A stretch of DNA of 64,000 nucleotides from the NCBI GenBank assembly GCA_945868475.1, contig CAMBLM010000002.1:62001-126000 (forward strand). The letters are read 5' to 3'. The first letter of the stretch is position 1. Every line of letters starts with the position of its first letter. A program made the translations under genes and the position numbers. Shown piece by piece: positions 1-8,121 of the stretch. Source of the DNA: an uncultured Ruminococcus sp. Lineage in GTDB: Bacteria > Bacillota > Clostridia > Oscillospirales > Ruminococcaceae. The notes below the pieces were generated by a model. It saw only the letters and a list, made by a program, of their open reading frames with translations. It did no database searches and had not been told where the DNA came from.

Positions 1-1369
1 GACTACCTGCCTTATTCTTACATCGTCGCCGTAAAGCACCGATGGAATATTTTCATCTATCTCATATATGAATTTCAGCTTTTTCTTTTCCGCCCTTATC
101 TTTATCATATTTACAATATCATTCACAAGGGAGCTTACGTCATACGAAACAGGCACGATCTCCATTTTGCCGAATTCGATCTTTGAGAAATCCAAAATAT
201 CATTGATAATGGAAAGGAGCGATCTGCCTGCACTCTGAATATTTGCGGCATATTCTATGATCTGCTTTTCGCTTGATTCACGCATGATCATTTCGTTCAT
301 ACCAAGAACTGTATTTATGGGAGTTCTGATCTCATGGCTCATATTAGCCAGAAAACTTCCCTTTGCTTTGTTTGCTTGTTCAGCCTGTTCTTTCAGTTCT
401 TCCTGTTCCTTCGCATACTGCTCCTTTTCCAGTGCATACTCTTCCATTTTCTTCTTTTCAATAGTAATGTTGGAAGCCACAATAACAATACATACTGTTA
501 AGATGATAATGAATGTAATAATATTCTTATAGATCAGATTAACATATATTTGCTCATCGTTCTCTCCGTTACTCTGCACTACCAGGTACCAGTCAAGGCT
601 ATCCACGTATTTGCTTACCGAATAACCGCCGTCAATGCCCTTCTGATATACATAAGCCATGGGATCGTTTATTTCGGAAGTGTCAATATTCAGAACCGCA
701 TTTTCAATATTGATCATATCCGTGTCGACCTGCACAAAACCTTATTTATTCACCAGATTTATCTTTACACCATATTCCTTTTCATAATCGCATAATGTAT
801 CCTGCAATTCTGTCATCACGACACTGACACCGCAAACTCCCAGCAATTCACCATTCTCATCTTCAATTCTGCAATTTACAAAAACAGTCCACGCATTTTC
901 ATGGACCTCATCGGTATCAACATCAAAATCGTATTTCTTTCCGCTGTCAACAAACAATGAATACCATATATCATGTGCATCTGTTTCCGGTGATACGATC
1001 TTATTAAACCCTTTCTGCGTATAATAAGCCTTGCTTTTCTCCGATACAATAAATGCAGAGTTATAGTTCATGCTCCCGCTTATTGTCCGCAGGTATGAGA
1101 TCAGATTTTGCTCCATGTCCCCGGGGAAATCCTCGTTTTTTAGCAGGTCGATCATAAAAAATCATTTGACATTGTTTGTGCAACAATAATTGGTTCTACA
1201 ATCATATTATTAAGGGAATCATATATATATTAGATGCCAATACCTTAGACATTTCCTCATTATTTCCATCAATAACCGTAGTCAGAGAATTTACAGAGAT
1301 CAGTGTAGACAAAATAAAACTTATGATGATCAATACTACTGTCTGCAAAAGCATTCTTCTGTTTTTCAT
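1..1369 (-). pseudogene. Decayed sensor histidine kinase (Cache sensor plus HisKA), 3' end outside window
   Basis: The remnant reads from an ATG at 1369 behind AAAGGAAC. It has an N-terminal membrane helix (LLQTVVLIIISFILSTLI), an extracellular dCache-like sensor region, a second helix ([18 protein letters not shown]), a coiled linker and a HisKA box with the phospho-acceptor in [13 protein letters not shown]. The frame is broken three times: an AT-repeat near 1221-1230 shifts it, the A6 tract at 1156-1161 is one base short of restoring it, and TAA (complement of 742-744) replaces a sense codon between VNK and GFVQ. Protein similarity continues across all three breaks, so this was one gene. 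The kinase ATPase part would lie left of the window. The two tract errors could be assembly errors, but the stop at 742 is a clean substitution. The lesions are seen directly; the sensory ligand is unknown. Confidence 0.85.
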
Positions 1370-1553
1370 TGCTTGATTCGTTCCTTTCAATGGGCGTACC
1401 CATAAATTAAAGGGGTTCTCTAAAGAAATAAATACTTTTTTTACGCTCAAAACGTCTTTAAGGCACAACATCATGACGCACCTTAAAGACGTTTATGCTT
1501 TTATATGACAGAATGAAGCAGAATAAATTACTGTGTATTCTATATTTTAAGGA

Positions 1554-1674
1554 AATACTGATTAATGAGTGTTCCCCCACCGAAGGCGTGGGAACACCCA
1601 CCTAAATACGTCACTCAGGCAACAGTAAAAGCAGAAATGTTGTTTAAATCAGTGGTTCCCTAAAAATCAGTATT
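1554..1674. repeat. Small inverted-repeat element with internal hairpin
   Basis: AATACTGATT at 1554-1563 is matched by its exact complement AATCAGTATT at 1665-1674. Inside, GTGTTCCC (1569-1576) pairs with GGGAACAC (1590-1597). The right repeat overlaps the chemoreceptor stop codon. It may be a miniature element or a structured 3' UTR; only the palindromes are seen. Confidence 0.5.
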
Positions 1675-3376
1675 ATATCCTGAATTCATTTACGCACTGT
1701 GAAAGCTCATCGGCGATGCGCTTTAGATCTGCTGCGGAATGACCGATCTGCGAGAATCCCGAGGACATCTCCGCAGTTTCTCCGCTGGTTTTGTTGGAAA
1801 GCTCGGCGGTAGTTCCTGCAATAGCAGTCAGATCATCGACAATTTTTACAATATCCGCACGGACATTTTCAAGCTGTGCAGTATGCTTTTCGATTATGCG
1901 GATACTATCGGCGGAAGAATGTATTCCTCCGATGACCTCGCTGACCGCAGCGGCAGTATTTTCCATGCTTACGCTCTGGTCGGTGATTATCTGCTTTGCT
2001 TCCTTCATCGTTTTCATGGTAAGCGCAGAATCTGAGGTAAGACGCTCAACAAGCTCCTGTATCTGTTTTCCGCACTTTGTAGATTCCACAGCAAGAGATC
2101 TTACCTGGGAAGCAACTACTGCAAATCCACGTCCGTAAGCACCTGCTCTTGCAGCCTCGATATTGGCATTGATGCTGAGGATAGAGGTTTCCTCGGCTAT
2201 ATCCGATACCATTTTGGCAGCTGCGCTTATTTCTTTTATCGAGCTGTCCGTCTGAGCCGTGCTTTCACCGATTATGTCTATCGCATCTCTTACCCTGCTG
2301 TTTACGTCAAGGAGATTTTTAAGATTTACCGCAGCAGTATCGCTGTTTTTAAGCATACTTTCGGAGTTTTCGTTAAGCGCAGCGATCTCCTCTGTGGTAG
2401 TGCCGATAACGCTGCTCATTACGGAAACGCTGTTGCCTGCGCTGTTCATTTCTTCAGCCTGCCTGTTTGCACCCGAGGTCATATCTGAAATTGCAGACTC
2501 AAAGCCGCCGAGAGTATCCATAGTCCTTGCCGCCATGTTATTGAGTATTTCCGATGCATTTAACAGCGAATCCGAGTTTGCTTTAAGTCTGGAGATGATA
2601 TCAGTCAAAGAATTTTTCAGATCAACGACTGATTTTGCAAGCTCACCTGCTTCATCTCTGCGGCGTGTGATACTCTTCGGTATATCCGCCGAAAGATTGC
2701 CGGAAGCAAGCTCTTTCAAAACCTTAACTCCCTTGTTTATTGCGCCTGTTACCGACATCGCCACGAAAACTGCCAGGATTAGTCCTGCCGATGCGATAAC
2801 GAACACTACAACAAGTATCTTGCTGATAAGGCTGTTTATGCTGCTGTCAACCTTTTCCTTTATCTGTCCTGCAAAAACCATTCCGACGGGCGAACTGCCG
2901 CTGTCCTGATATACAGGTATGTAATATCCGTAATAAACCGTTCCGTCAATATAAACGGAGCTGCTGAAATATTCGTTTCCGCCTTCCAGCACCTCGGCAA
3001 CGATCTTGTCGCCTGCAGGAGTGTCAAGAAGTCTTCTGCCTTCGCTGTCCTTGGCGGAAGTCATTATTCTGTCCGCACCGTAAAAGAATGTTACAACTGT
3101 TCCGTCATCGCCTGCGATACCGTCTATAAGATTGTCGGAGAGGGAAATATTGTATCCGCCCTTCCAAACGTCACCGTTTTTTGAAATATAGTATTCACCC
3201 GAATTGGTTTCATAAGCTGCAAGAGTACAGGTAGCCGTATTTCTCATCGCATTTTCAGCCTGCTCCAGAACAGAGCTTCGGAATGTAGTTTCGGCAATGT
3301 AGTATATTACTCCGCCAAGAACAAGAATAGGAAGAACCGCTCCGCAGAGGAATTTTACAAGTATGCTTACTTTCAT
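1673..3376 (-). CDS. Methyl-accepting chemotaxis protein
   Basis: This 567-residue transmembrane chemoreceptor has a short cytoplasmic N-terminus, a membrane helix at about 7-28, a periplasmic Cache-like sensor (about 30-185), a second helix (about 188-212), a HAMP segment, and a long coiled cytoplasmic domain. The near-invariant MCP tip reads ILSINANIEAARAGAYGRGF, the site that contacts CheA and CheW. It starts at ATG 3376 behind AGGAGG-like sequence (AGGAATATGAAATG). It lies 14 bases downstream of a BMP-family binding lipoprotein in the same direction, so the two are probably cotranscribed. No permease or ATPase accompanies them, suggesting the lipoprotein delivers ligand to this receptor (inference). 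No other chemotaxis gene is in the window. Confidence 0.93.
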   Translation of the reverse strand: MKVSILVKFLCGAVLPILVLGGVIYYIAETTFRSSVLEQAENAMRNTATCTLAAYETNSGEYYISKNGDVWKGGYNISLSDNLIDGIAGDDGTVVTFFYGADRIMTSAKDSEGRRLLDTPAGDKIVAEVLEGGNEYFSSSVYIDGTVYYGYYIPVYQDSGSSPVGMVFAGQIKEKVDSSINSLISKILVVVFVIASAGLILAVFVAMSVTGAINKGVKVLKELASGNLSADIPKSITRRRDEAGELAKSVVDLKNSLTDIISRLKANSDSLLNASEILNNMAARTMDTLGGFESAISDMTSGANRQAEEMNSAGNSVSVMSSVIGTTTEEIAALNENSESMLKNSDTAAVNLKNLLDVNSRVRDAIDIIGESTAQTDSSIKEISAAAKMVSDIAEETSILSINANIEAARAGAYGRGFAVVASQVRSLAVESTKCGKQIQELVERLTSDSALTMKTMKEAKQIITDQSVSMENTAAAVSEVIGGIHSSADSIRIIEKHTAQLENVRADIVKIVDDLTAIAGTTAELSNKTSGETAEMSSGFSQIGHSAADLKRIADELSQCVNEFRI

Positions 3377-3390
3377 TTCATATTCCTCCT

Positions 3391-4584
3391 TTATTCAAGC
3401 ACGGTCACGGTCTTGAAATACCAATCGATCCCACCGGTTATCTCCGCATCGCTGAGAGTAGAACCTTCCTCACCCACAGTTTCGCCGGTATTGGTTTCGA
3501 TCACTCCGTCAAAAACATTAAAGCTGCCGTCCAGCATCTTCTGTGTTGCCTCGGCAACCTTTTCATCGCATTCGGGGTTGCAGAAATCAGACGTATCTGT
3601 TATGCCCACAAGTCCCTCGGCAAGTCCGCCAAAGTAATTCTCGCCGTTCCATGTGCCGTTGATAACGCTCTGAACAGCTTCTGTATAATAGGCACTCCAT
3701 GTCCAAATAACGCTGCACAGCACCGAATCGGGAGCCTCCTTGCTCATATCGGAATTGTACCCTATAGCGTATGCACCTCTGCTTTCTGCATTTACGGCAG
3801 GATAAGCAGTGTCGGCGTGCTGTGTTATAACGTCGCAGCCTGCGTCAAGAAGATCGAAGGCATACTGCGATTCAAGATTGGGGTCATACCAGCTGTTTGT
3901 GACCTTGACAAAAACCTCTGCATCCGGATTTACGGAATAAACTCCCAATGCAAATGCGTCAATTCCTCCCGTTACCTCGGAGTTTTCGGTACCCATTGCC
4001 GCAACATATCCTATCTTGTCAGATTCGGTGTTGAGTCCCGCAACGATGCCGCTCAAATATCTTGCCTGATATATTCTTCCGAAATAGTTGGTGAAGTTCT
4101 TGCCGTTGGAAAGATAGCCCGTTCCGTGTGAGAAATATACATCGGGATATTTCTCTGCACAGGCAGCAGTAGTTTCCATATAACCCCAGCTCGTAGTGAA
4201 AATAACGTTGCAGCCGTCCCCCACAAGGGTATCTATTGCCTGCTCGGTAGCAGCGGAATCCAAATCATCAACAATGACGCGATGTATTTGACTGTCCGAA
4301 AGACCGAGATTTTTCTGCATCCCTTGAATGCCCAGATCGTGAGTGAAAGAATATCCGCTGCCCTCGGCAGGGTCGGATATGTACAGAACTCCTACATTTA
4401 TATCTTCCTTTGAGATACCGACATCCGATATCATATCGGTCTGGGCTTGTCCATTAATTTCAGCGACAGTATTTACCACATAATCATCGTAGCTTTTAGA
4501 CTCAGTGTCTGCAGCACAGCCTCCAAAAACTGAAACAGACATTGCAAGACAGAGGGATAGTGCAGAAAGCTTTCCTAAGTTCAT
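3391..4584 (-). CDS. BMP/Med/PnrA-family substrate-binding lipoprotein
   Basis: The start chosen is ATG 4584 behind AGGAAGTG, giving MNLGKLSALSLCLAMSVSV followed by the lipobox FGGC; the mature protein would be lipid-anchored on the outer face of the membrane. About 397 residues. The body has the BMP fold signatures: INVGVLYISDPAEGSGYSF near the front, a nucleotide-like central GCNVIFTTSWGY, and the sugar/nucleoside-binding C-lobe. Family members (PnrA, TmpC, BmpA) bind purine nucleosides or related ligands for ABC uptake. No transporter genes are adjacent; the only partner is the downstream chemoreceptor. Ligand identity cannot be read from the sequence. Confidence 0.9.
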   Translation of the reverse strand: MNLGKLSALSLCLAMSVSVFGGCAADTESKSYDDYVVNTVAEINGQAQTDMISDVGISKEDINVGVLYISDPAEGSGYSFTHDLGIQGMQKNLGLSDSQIHRVIVDDLDSAATEQAIDTLVGDGCNVIFTTSWGYMETTAACAEKYPDVYFSHGTGYLSNGKNFTNYFGRIYQARYLSGIVAGLNTESDKIGYVAAMGTENSEVTGGIDAFALGVYSVNPDAEVFVKVTNSWYDPNLESQYAFDLLDAGCDVITQHADTAYPAVNAESRGAYAIGYNSDMSKEAPDSVLCSVIWTWSAYYTEAVQSVINGTWNGENYFGGLAEGLVGITDTSDFCNPECDEKVAEATQKMLDGSFNVFDGVIETNTGETVGEEGSTLSDAEITGGIDWYFKTVTVLE

Positions 4585-4706
4585 TTTATCACTTCCTAAA
4601 TACAATATCAATATCGCAAAATCATTCATACATTACAACTCTCACATAAAGACTTCTGTTTTTTTACAGCAAGAGCATGTAATAAATTTCATCAATTAAT
4701 ACAATT

Positions 4707-4735
4707 ATAATACCACATTTTATCTAATTTGTCAA
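4707..4735 (-). promoter_or_regulatory. Sigma-A promoter of the BMP lipoprotein/chemoreceptor unit
   Basis: Read on the minus strand: TTGACA (4730-4735), a 17-base spacer, TATTAT (4707-4712). The start codon is about 120 bases downstream. Close to consensus and correctly placed. Confidence 0.75.
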
Positions 4736-4768
4736 CAGTAAGAAATTGTAGGATTACAACTTCTCGGA

Positions 4769-4983
4769 ATCAACAGCCCACGGTATTTCAACGAGTAAAT
4801 TATTTCTCGCAAAATTATTAACAAACTATTGTAGGGGACGGGTTTTCCGTCCCGTTGTCACCAATACCAGTCCAAAAACGGGACGGGCGACCCGTCCCCT
4901 ACAGTAAAATACGGTGATTATGACCATGTTTTCATAGAATTTTTATTGTTTGTTTACTCGTTGAAATACCGTGATCAACAGCC
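4769..4983. mobile_element. 195-bp inverted-repeat miniature element with 10-bp target duplication
   Basis: The element spans 4779-4973. Its ends are a perfect 21-bp inverted repeat starting CACGGTATTTCAACGAG. It is flanked by the direct repeat ATCAACAGCC at 4769-4778 and 4974-4983. The interior holds a second, imperfect inverted repeat built on GTAGGGGACGGG and CCCGTCCCCTAC. There is no coding capacity. The structure is that of a non-autonomous transposon (MITE); a 10-bp duplication would fit an IS4-type transposase, but no transposase is present here. Confidence 0.85.
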
Positions 4984-4992
4984 GTATAATCA

Positions 4993-5021
4993 TTGACAAT
5001 TCAAAACGCATGTGCTATAAT
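4993..5021 (+). promoter_or_regulatory. Sigma-A promoter of the recombinase fragment
   Basis: TTGACA (4993-4998), 17-base spacer, TATAAT (5016-5021): a perfect consensus promoter. It is followed by AGGAGG and the truncated recombinase, then spoIIID with no terminator visible between them. Confidence 0.8.
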
Positions 5022-5053
5022 TCACTCATAATAATCTTAACAGGAGGTGCCCC

Positions 5054-5206
5054 ATGAACGTAGCCGCATACTGCCGAGTTTCAACAGATAAGGAAGACCA
5101 GCTCAACAGCCTTGAAGCGCAGAAGAAATTCTTTACCGAGTTTACGGAAAAGAACGGACATAACCTTGTGCGGCTGTATGCCGACGAGGGCATCACCGAA
5201 ACATAA
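5054..5206 (+). pseudogene. Truncated serine recombinase, N-terminal 50 residues
   Basis: ATG 5054 follows AGGAGGTGCCCC. The peptide starts MNVAAYCRVSTDKEDQLNSL, the classic resolvase/invertase start with the catalytic serine in YCRVST, and continues to YADEGITET before TAA at 5204. Intact large serine recombinases have 450 or more residues and continue from DEGI into the rest of the catalytic domain, so everything after the first beta-alpha unit is missing. It is probably the residue of the integration module of the neighbouring phage-like region or of another element. Confidence 0.85.
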
Positions 5207-5297
5207 TTCAAAGCTTACTTCGCCCACTCCATATCATTTTCCCAAAACTTTAAGCATATAAATGTTACAACAAACATTTGCATTGGAGTGAGCCATA

Positions 5298-5573
5298 ATG
5301 AAGTTCGTACCCAAAGCGGATGCAGACAACCGCGCCGTTGTCCTCGGCGAGTATATCATCGAGCATAACGCGACCGTCCGCGCCGCCGCAAAAGAATTCG
5401 GGATTTCCAAATCTACAGTACATAAAGACCTCACCGAAAAACTGCCGACAATAGCACCTCAGCTATACCCGTCGGTAAAAAAAGTTATGGAAATAAATAA
5501 GCAGGAGCGCCATATCCGAGGCGGTATGGCAACAAAGCATAAGTATGAAGAGATCGCACAGCACAAAAAATAA
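5298..5573 (+). CDS. spoIIID: Sporulation transcriptional regulator SpoIIID
   Basis: This 91-residue DNA-binding protein switches mother-cell gene expression between the sigma-E and sigma-K stages of sporulation. It matches the family along its length: a helix-turn-helix core TVRAAAKEFGISKSTVHKDL, then LPTIAPQLYPSVKKVM, and the typical basic tail RHIRGGMATKHKY. ATG 5298 follows GGAGTG. The gene lies behind the truncated recombinase and is convergent with the phage holin; the two share a strong hairpin. A vegetative-type promoter at 4993 could read into it, which would be odd for a stage-specific regulator. Identification is secure; altered control is inference. Confidence 0.95.
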   Translation: MKFVPKADADNRAVVLGEYIIEHNATVRAAAKEFGISKSTVHKDLTEKLPTIAPQLYPSVKKVMEINKQERHIRGGMATKHKYEEIAQHKK

Positions 5574-5612
5574 GAGCCGCACTATTCCGTCTTTTTGGAA
5601 TAGTGCGGCTCT
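5573..5612. terminator. Bidirectional terminator between spoIIID and holin
   Basis: A perfect 16-bp stem (AGAGCCGCACTATTCC and its complement) with an 8-base loop. On the minus strand it is followed by a T-rich run, so it should end the phage-cassette transcript; it can also serve spoIIID. Confidence 0.85.
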
Positions 5613-5619
5613 CAGCCTT

Positions 5620-6006
5620 TTATTCTTTTTTCAGCTGTGCCAGCACATCAATAAGCTTCTTAGGCATCGGTACTCCGAGCCGCGCACCGTTCTCAAGCAG
5701 GCTTATCCCCTCGTTCGCAATGTAAAACATCGCCGTAACACTGCGCAGAACATTGCCCTCACCGATAATGTCCCTGTCCGCAACGTTCGCCACCGCCACC
5801 ACAAGCAGCATTATCACCTTCTTCGCAATGCCCCTCGCGCCGACCTCGGAACTCAGCTTTTTCTCGGCCACAGCCGCAATTATCCCCGTTATGTAGTCCA
5901 GTACGATAAGCGTTATCAGTGCCGTTATCATTCCGTCAAATGCCCCGAATAAATACCCGAACAGCGCGCAAACAGCCGCGATTATGTTCTTTAAAGCATC
6001 ACTCAT
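5620..6006 (-). CDS. Phage holin (toxin-secretion/phage lysis holin family)
   Basis: This 128-residue membrane protein begins MSDALKNIIAAVCALFGYLF, with hydrophobic segments near 7-45, 70-80 and 85-95. The LIVLDYITGIIAA motif and the later KVIMLLVVAVANVAD and NEGISLLENGARLGVPMPKKL blocks are typical of the phage_holin_4 family, with length as expected. Holins permeabilise the membrane so the endolysin can reach the wall. It is the last gene of the phage-like cassette, three bases after the amidase stop, and is followed by the strong terminator. Confidence 0.9.
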   Translation of the reverse strand: MSDALKNIIAAVCALFGYLFGAFDGMITALITLIVLDYITGIIAAVAEKKLSSEVGARGIAKKVIMLLVVAVANVADRDIIGEGNVLRSVTAMFYIANEGISLLENGARLGVPMPKKLIDVLAQLKKE

Positions 6007-6008
6007 TT

Positions 6009-6722
6009 TTATACCACCCTTTCAGCATATTTCGGCAAAAGACTTACCCAGCCCACACCGCTTTTAAGCCTCCCCCAAGGCACTTTCCCGTAGATCTTTA
6101 CTTCCGTTATCGTGTAAACTTCCCCCTTTTTAAGCTTTCCGACCACCGCACTTCCGATGCCAACATCCGCACGAATATTAAGCTCCTCATCTTTCACCCG
6201 TATAAGAAATTCATTCCCCATTTTCTGTGAAACCAAAGCCTTGAATCCTGCCCACCTTGCGTTCGCAACAGCTTCCGACTGATATTTCGTAGGTGCAAAC
6301 CACAACGGACATTGTTTTCCCGTCACATCATAATGCCTTATCAGATCATCGACTGTCAAACCATACTTTTTAAGCAGATAAGCGCAAAGTTCCGCCGCAG
6401 ATGCAGTCGTCGCATCGGTAAACTTTCCCGTCGCATCGGGGTGACAACATTCAATGCTTATGCTGTATGTATTTGCCTGGTTCGAGCAGTAAGCGACTTC
6501 ACTCTCGGGAATACATCTAAGTATCTCTCCCTCCAATCCTATAATATAATGCGAAGAAACATATCTCCCACCGTTTTTCTGGTTTTCAAAGTAATTCCTA
6601 TTCGCCATTGCCGAACTTTTCGGGTTTCCGACATAGTGCAGAACCACTTTTTTCACACTTTTAAGCGGTATCTGCGGTCGGGAATACTTGTTCGGCGTAA
6701 GTAAAGCATCAGTTATCTTCAT
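6009..6722 (-). CDS. N-acetylmuramoyl-L-alanine amidase (endolysin) with SH3-like tail
   Basis: Start ATG 6722 behind GGAGGCAG gives 237 residues. The Amidase_2/PGRP domain carries zinc ligands in VVLHYVGNP (His) and DLIRHYDVTGKQCPLWF (His and Cys), with SHYIIGLEGEILRCIPE and YSISIECCHP between them. The C-terminal part (about 180-237) resembles a bacterial SH3 wall-binding domain (LNIRADVGIGSAVVGKLKKG). It cleaves the bond between muramic acid and L-alanine in peptidoglycan. The start overlaps the stop of the preceding small gene, and the holin follows: a standard lysis module. All zinc ligands appear intact. Confidence 0.93.
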   Translation of the reverse strand: MKITDALLTPNKYSRPQIPLKSVKKVVLHYVGNPKSSAMANRNYFENQKNGGRYVSSHYIIGLEGEILRCIPESEVAYCSNQANTYSISIECCHPDATGKFTDATTASAAELCAYLLKKYGLTVDDLIRHYDVTGKQCPLWFAPTKYQSEAVANARWAGFKALVSQKMGNEFLIRVKDEELNIRADVGIGSAVVGKLKKGEVYTITEVKIYGKVPWGRLKSGVGWVSLLPKYAERVV

Positions 6723-6825
6723 TTTCTGCCTCCAGCATTTTCTTAACTTCTTCGCGCCATTTAAGCGGCACATCGTCAAGCGTTTTCTTGTTCGCCTTGA
6801 TAAGATTAAAATAAAGCTTAGCCAT
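6709..6825 (-). CDS. Small phage protein, CD1375-like (38 residues)
   Basis: ATG 6825 follows GGAGGTGATGA. The peptide is short and charged: it starts MAKLYFNLIKANKKTLDDVP and ends with KMLEAENEDN. Small proteins of this pattern (MAK-Y-LI-K-KKT-DDVP) occur just before the lysis genes of many Firmicutes prophages and are annotated as the CD1375 family; the function is unknown. It overlaps the previous gene by 8 bases and the amidase start by 14, so it is probably translationally coupled. Confidence 0.75.
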   Translation of the reverse strand: MAKLYFNLIKANKKTLDDVPLKWREEVKKMLEAENEDN

Positions 6826-7123
6826 TCATCATCACCTCCGCTAATTCCGCTATTGCCAGCTCGACTTCAAGCTTGTCCGAAGCCGACGTTTCCGCCAGCT
6901 CCGCCACCGCAAGAGCAAGATCATTTACTGTAAGTTCTTCCTCTTCGACAGGTTCGGCGTAAGCTTCATTCGGAACAAATTCGCCGTCCTCATAAAGCCA
7001 CTTTGACGGACATGCCATTACCTCATCGGGGATATCCTCAACATCGATGCCGCCCCCGATAATGCCTCCTATGCTGCAAAGCTTTACAACATTGTTATCA
7101 TCAATTTTTATCTGCTTAACCAT
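6818..7123 (-). CDS. Phage tail-associated protein of unknown function
   Basis: Start ATG 7123 behind GAGGTGATGATT; 101 residues beginning MVKQIKIDDNNVVKLCS. The N-terminal half is predicted beta-rich; the C-terminal half is acidic and helical (LAVAELAETSASDKLEVELA). Proteins of this size and position, between receptor-binding protein and lysis genes, are common in siphovirus-type prophages (XkdW-like), but I cannot assign the family firmly. It is coupled to the next small gene by overlapping ATGAATGG. Confidence 0.6.
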   Translation of the reverse strand: MVKQIKIDDNNVVKLCSIGGIIGGGIDVEDIPDEVMACPSKWLYEDGEFVPNEAYAEPVEEEELTVNDLALAVAELAETSASDKLEVELAIAELAEVMMNG

Positions 7124-7133
7124 AATCATCACC

Positions 7134-8120
7134 TCATATCTTGCCAAATGCTATCCAGTTCGCCGGCAGTGCGTAAGCAAGCTGCTCCGCTGCATTGTTT
7201 GACGAGCCTCTCCATGCAAAAAGCTTGAAATCCGTCGCCGTCACCTCACGCACATTTACTATCGACGGGTAGTAATTCGTGTTTGCCGTCGCATTGCTAT
7301 GTACGTCGGGCTGCGATGATATCAGCACAAGCGGCGCAGACTTAAATTTCACGGGAAATGTAATGCTGATGCCTCTTATATTGCTTTTGTCTATCGTAAC
7401 CGTGCCGCTCTGTACAAAATACGGCATCTGATAAACCTCACCGTCCGATGGGATAAGGCTCTGCGTGAGCTTTACCTCACCCTCTGTCGGAACGATCCCG
7501 TTTATCTTTTTTACCGCAATAAGCTCGCTCCAAGCCTTTATCACCGCAGCCGAATCGTTTGAACACGCCGCCTTTAAAAGCTCCCACTGCGCTTCGTACT
7601 GCTTAAAAAGTCCTGCCGTGTCAATGTGATCCACCGCACCTGTTACGAAGCCGCAAACATCGTCAAACCCACGCTTGTCCGTGATGTCAGCCGCCATCAC
7701 CTCAACACAGTTCGCCGCAACATTAACATACGCAAGCACAAGATCATAGCATTTCTCATTCCGCACGGGCAAAGGCTGCGCAGGCGTTTCTTCGGGTACA
7801 CCCTCAATAATGAACGGATAAACCATTCTCTTTTCAAGATCGCAGCGTATAACAACAGCATCTGTCCTGCCGTAAACAGTGTCCGAATCGCCGAGCGAAA
7901 GCACCTGTGCACTCGACTTGCGATACCAGTGTCCGTTGATATAAGCCGTGCCTGCCGCTATCGAGATATCCATATCTCCCGCCGCCGTGACCATAAGTGC
8001 ATTAGTGTCCGAACCTAAAACACCGTTCGTGAAAAAATCGTTGAAAAACGCGCTGAAATCATCAGCCGAGTATCGTCTGTCATGGTCCTTTGACGCGAAA
8101 AATCCGTATTCGTTTGACAT
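7134..8120 (-). CDS. Phage receptor-binding / tail tip protein with H-type lectin-like domain
   Basis: Start ATG 8120 behind AAGGGGGAATAAA; 328 residues starting MSNEYGFFASKDHDRRYSAD. The N-terminal part (about 1-150) resembles baseplate upper proteins that anchor the fibre (AAGDMDISIAAGTAYINGHWY). A central helix (about 165-200) is followed by a C-terminal beta domain with the pattern of an H-type lectin: FPVKFKSAPLVLISSQPDV, TATDFKLFAWRG, NWIAFGKI. It would recognise the host cell surface. It follows the Gp37-like gene almost without gap. Confidence 0.75.
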   Translation of the reverse strand: MSNEYGFFASKDHDRRYSADDFSAFFNDFFTNGVLGSDTNALMVTAAGDMDISIAAGTAYINGHWYRKSSAQVLSLGDSDTVYGRTDAVVIRCDLEKRMVYPFIIEGVPEETPAQPLPVRNEKCYDLVLAYVNVAANCVEVMAADITDKRGFDDVCGFVTGAVDHIDTAGLFKQYEAQWELLKAACSNDSAAVIKAWSELIAVKKINGIVPTEGEVKLTQSLIPSDGEVYQMPYFVQSGTVTIDKSNIRGISITFPVKFKSAPLVLISSQPDVHSNATANTNYYPSIVNVREVTATDFKLFAWRGSSNNAAEQLAYALPANWIAFGKI

Positions 8121-8121
8121 T

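Noticed and set aside
1202..1474. Longer N-terminus for the sensor kinase remnant (from 1474)
   Set aside because: The extension has no ribosome site or similarity; ATG 1369 follows AAAGGAAC and begins the membrane helix.
5027..5434. Minus-strand frames overlapping the recombinase stub and spoIIID
   Set aside because: They have no ribosome sites and oppose recognised proteins.
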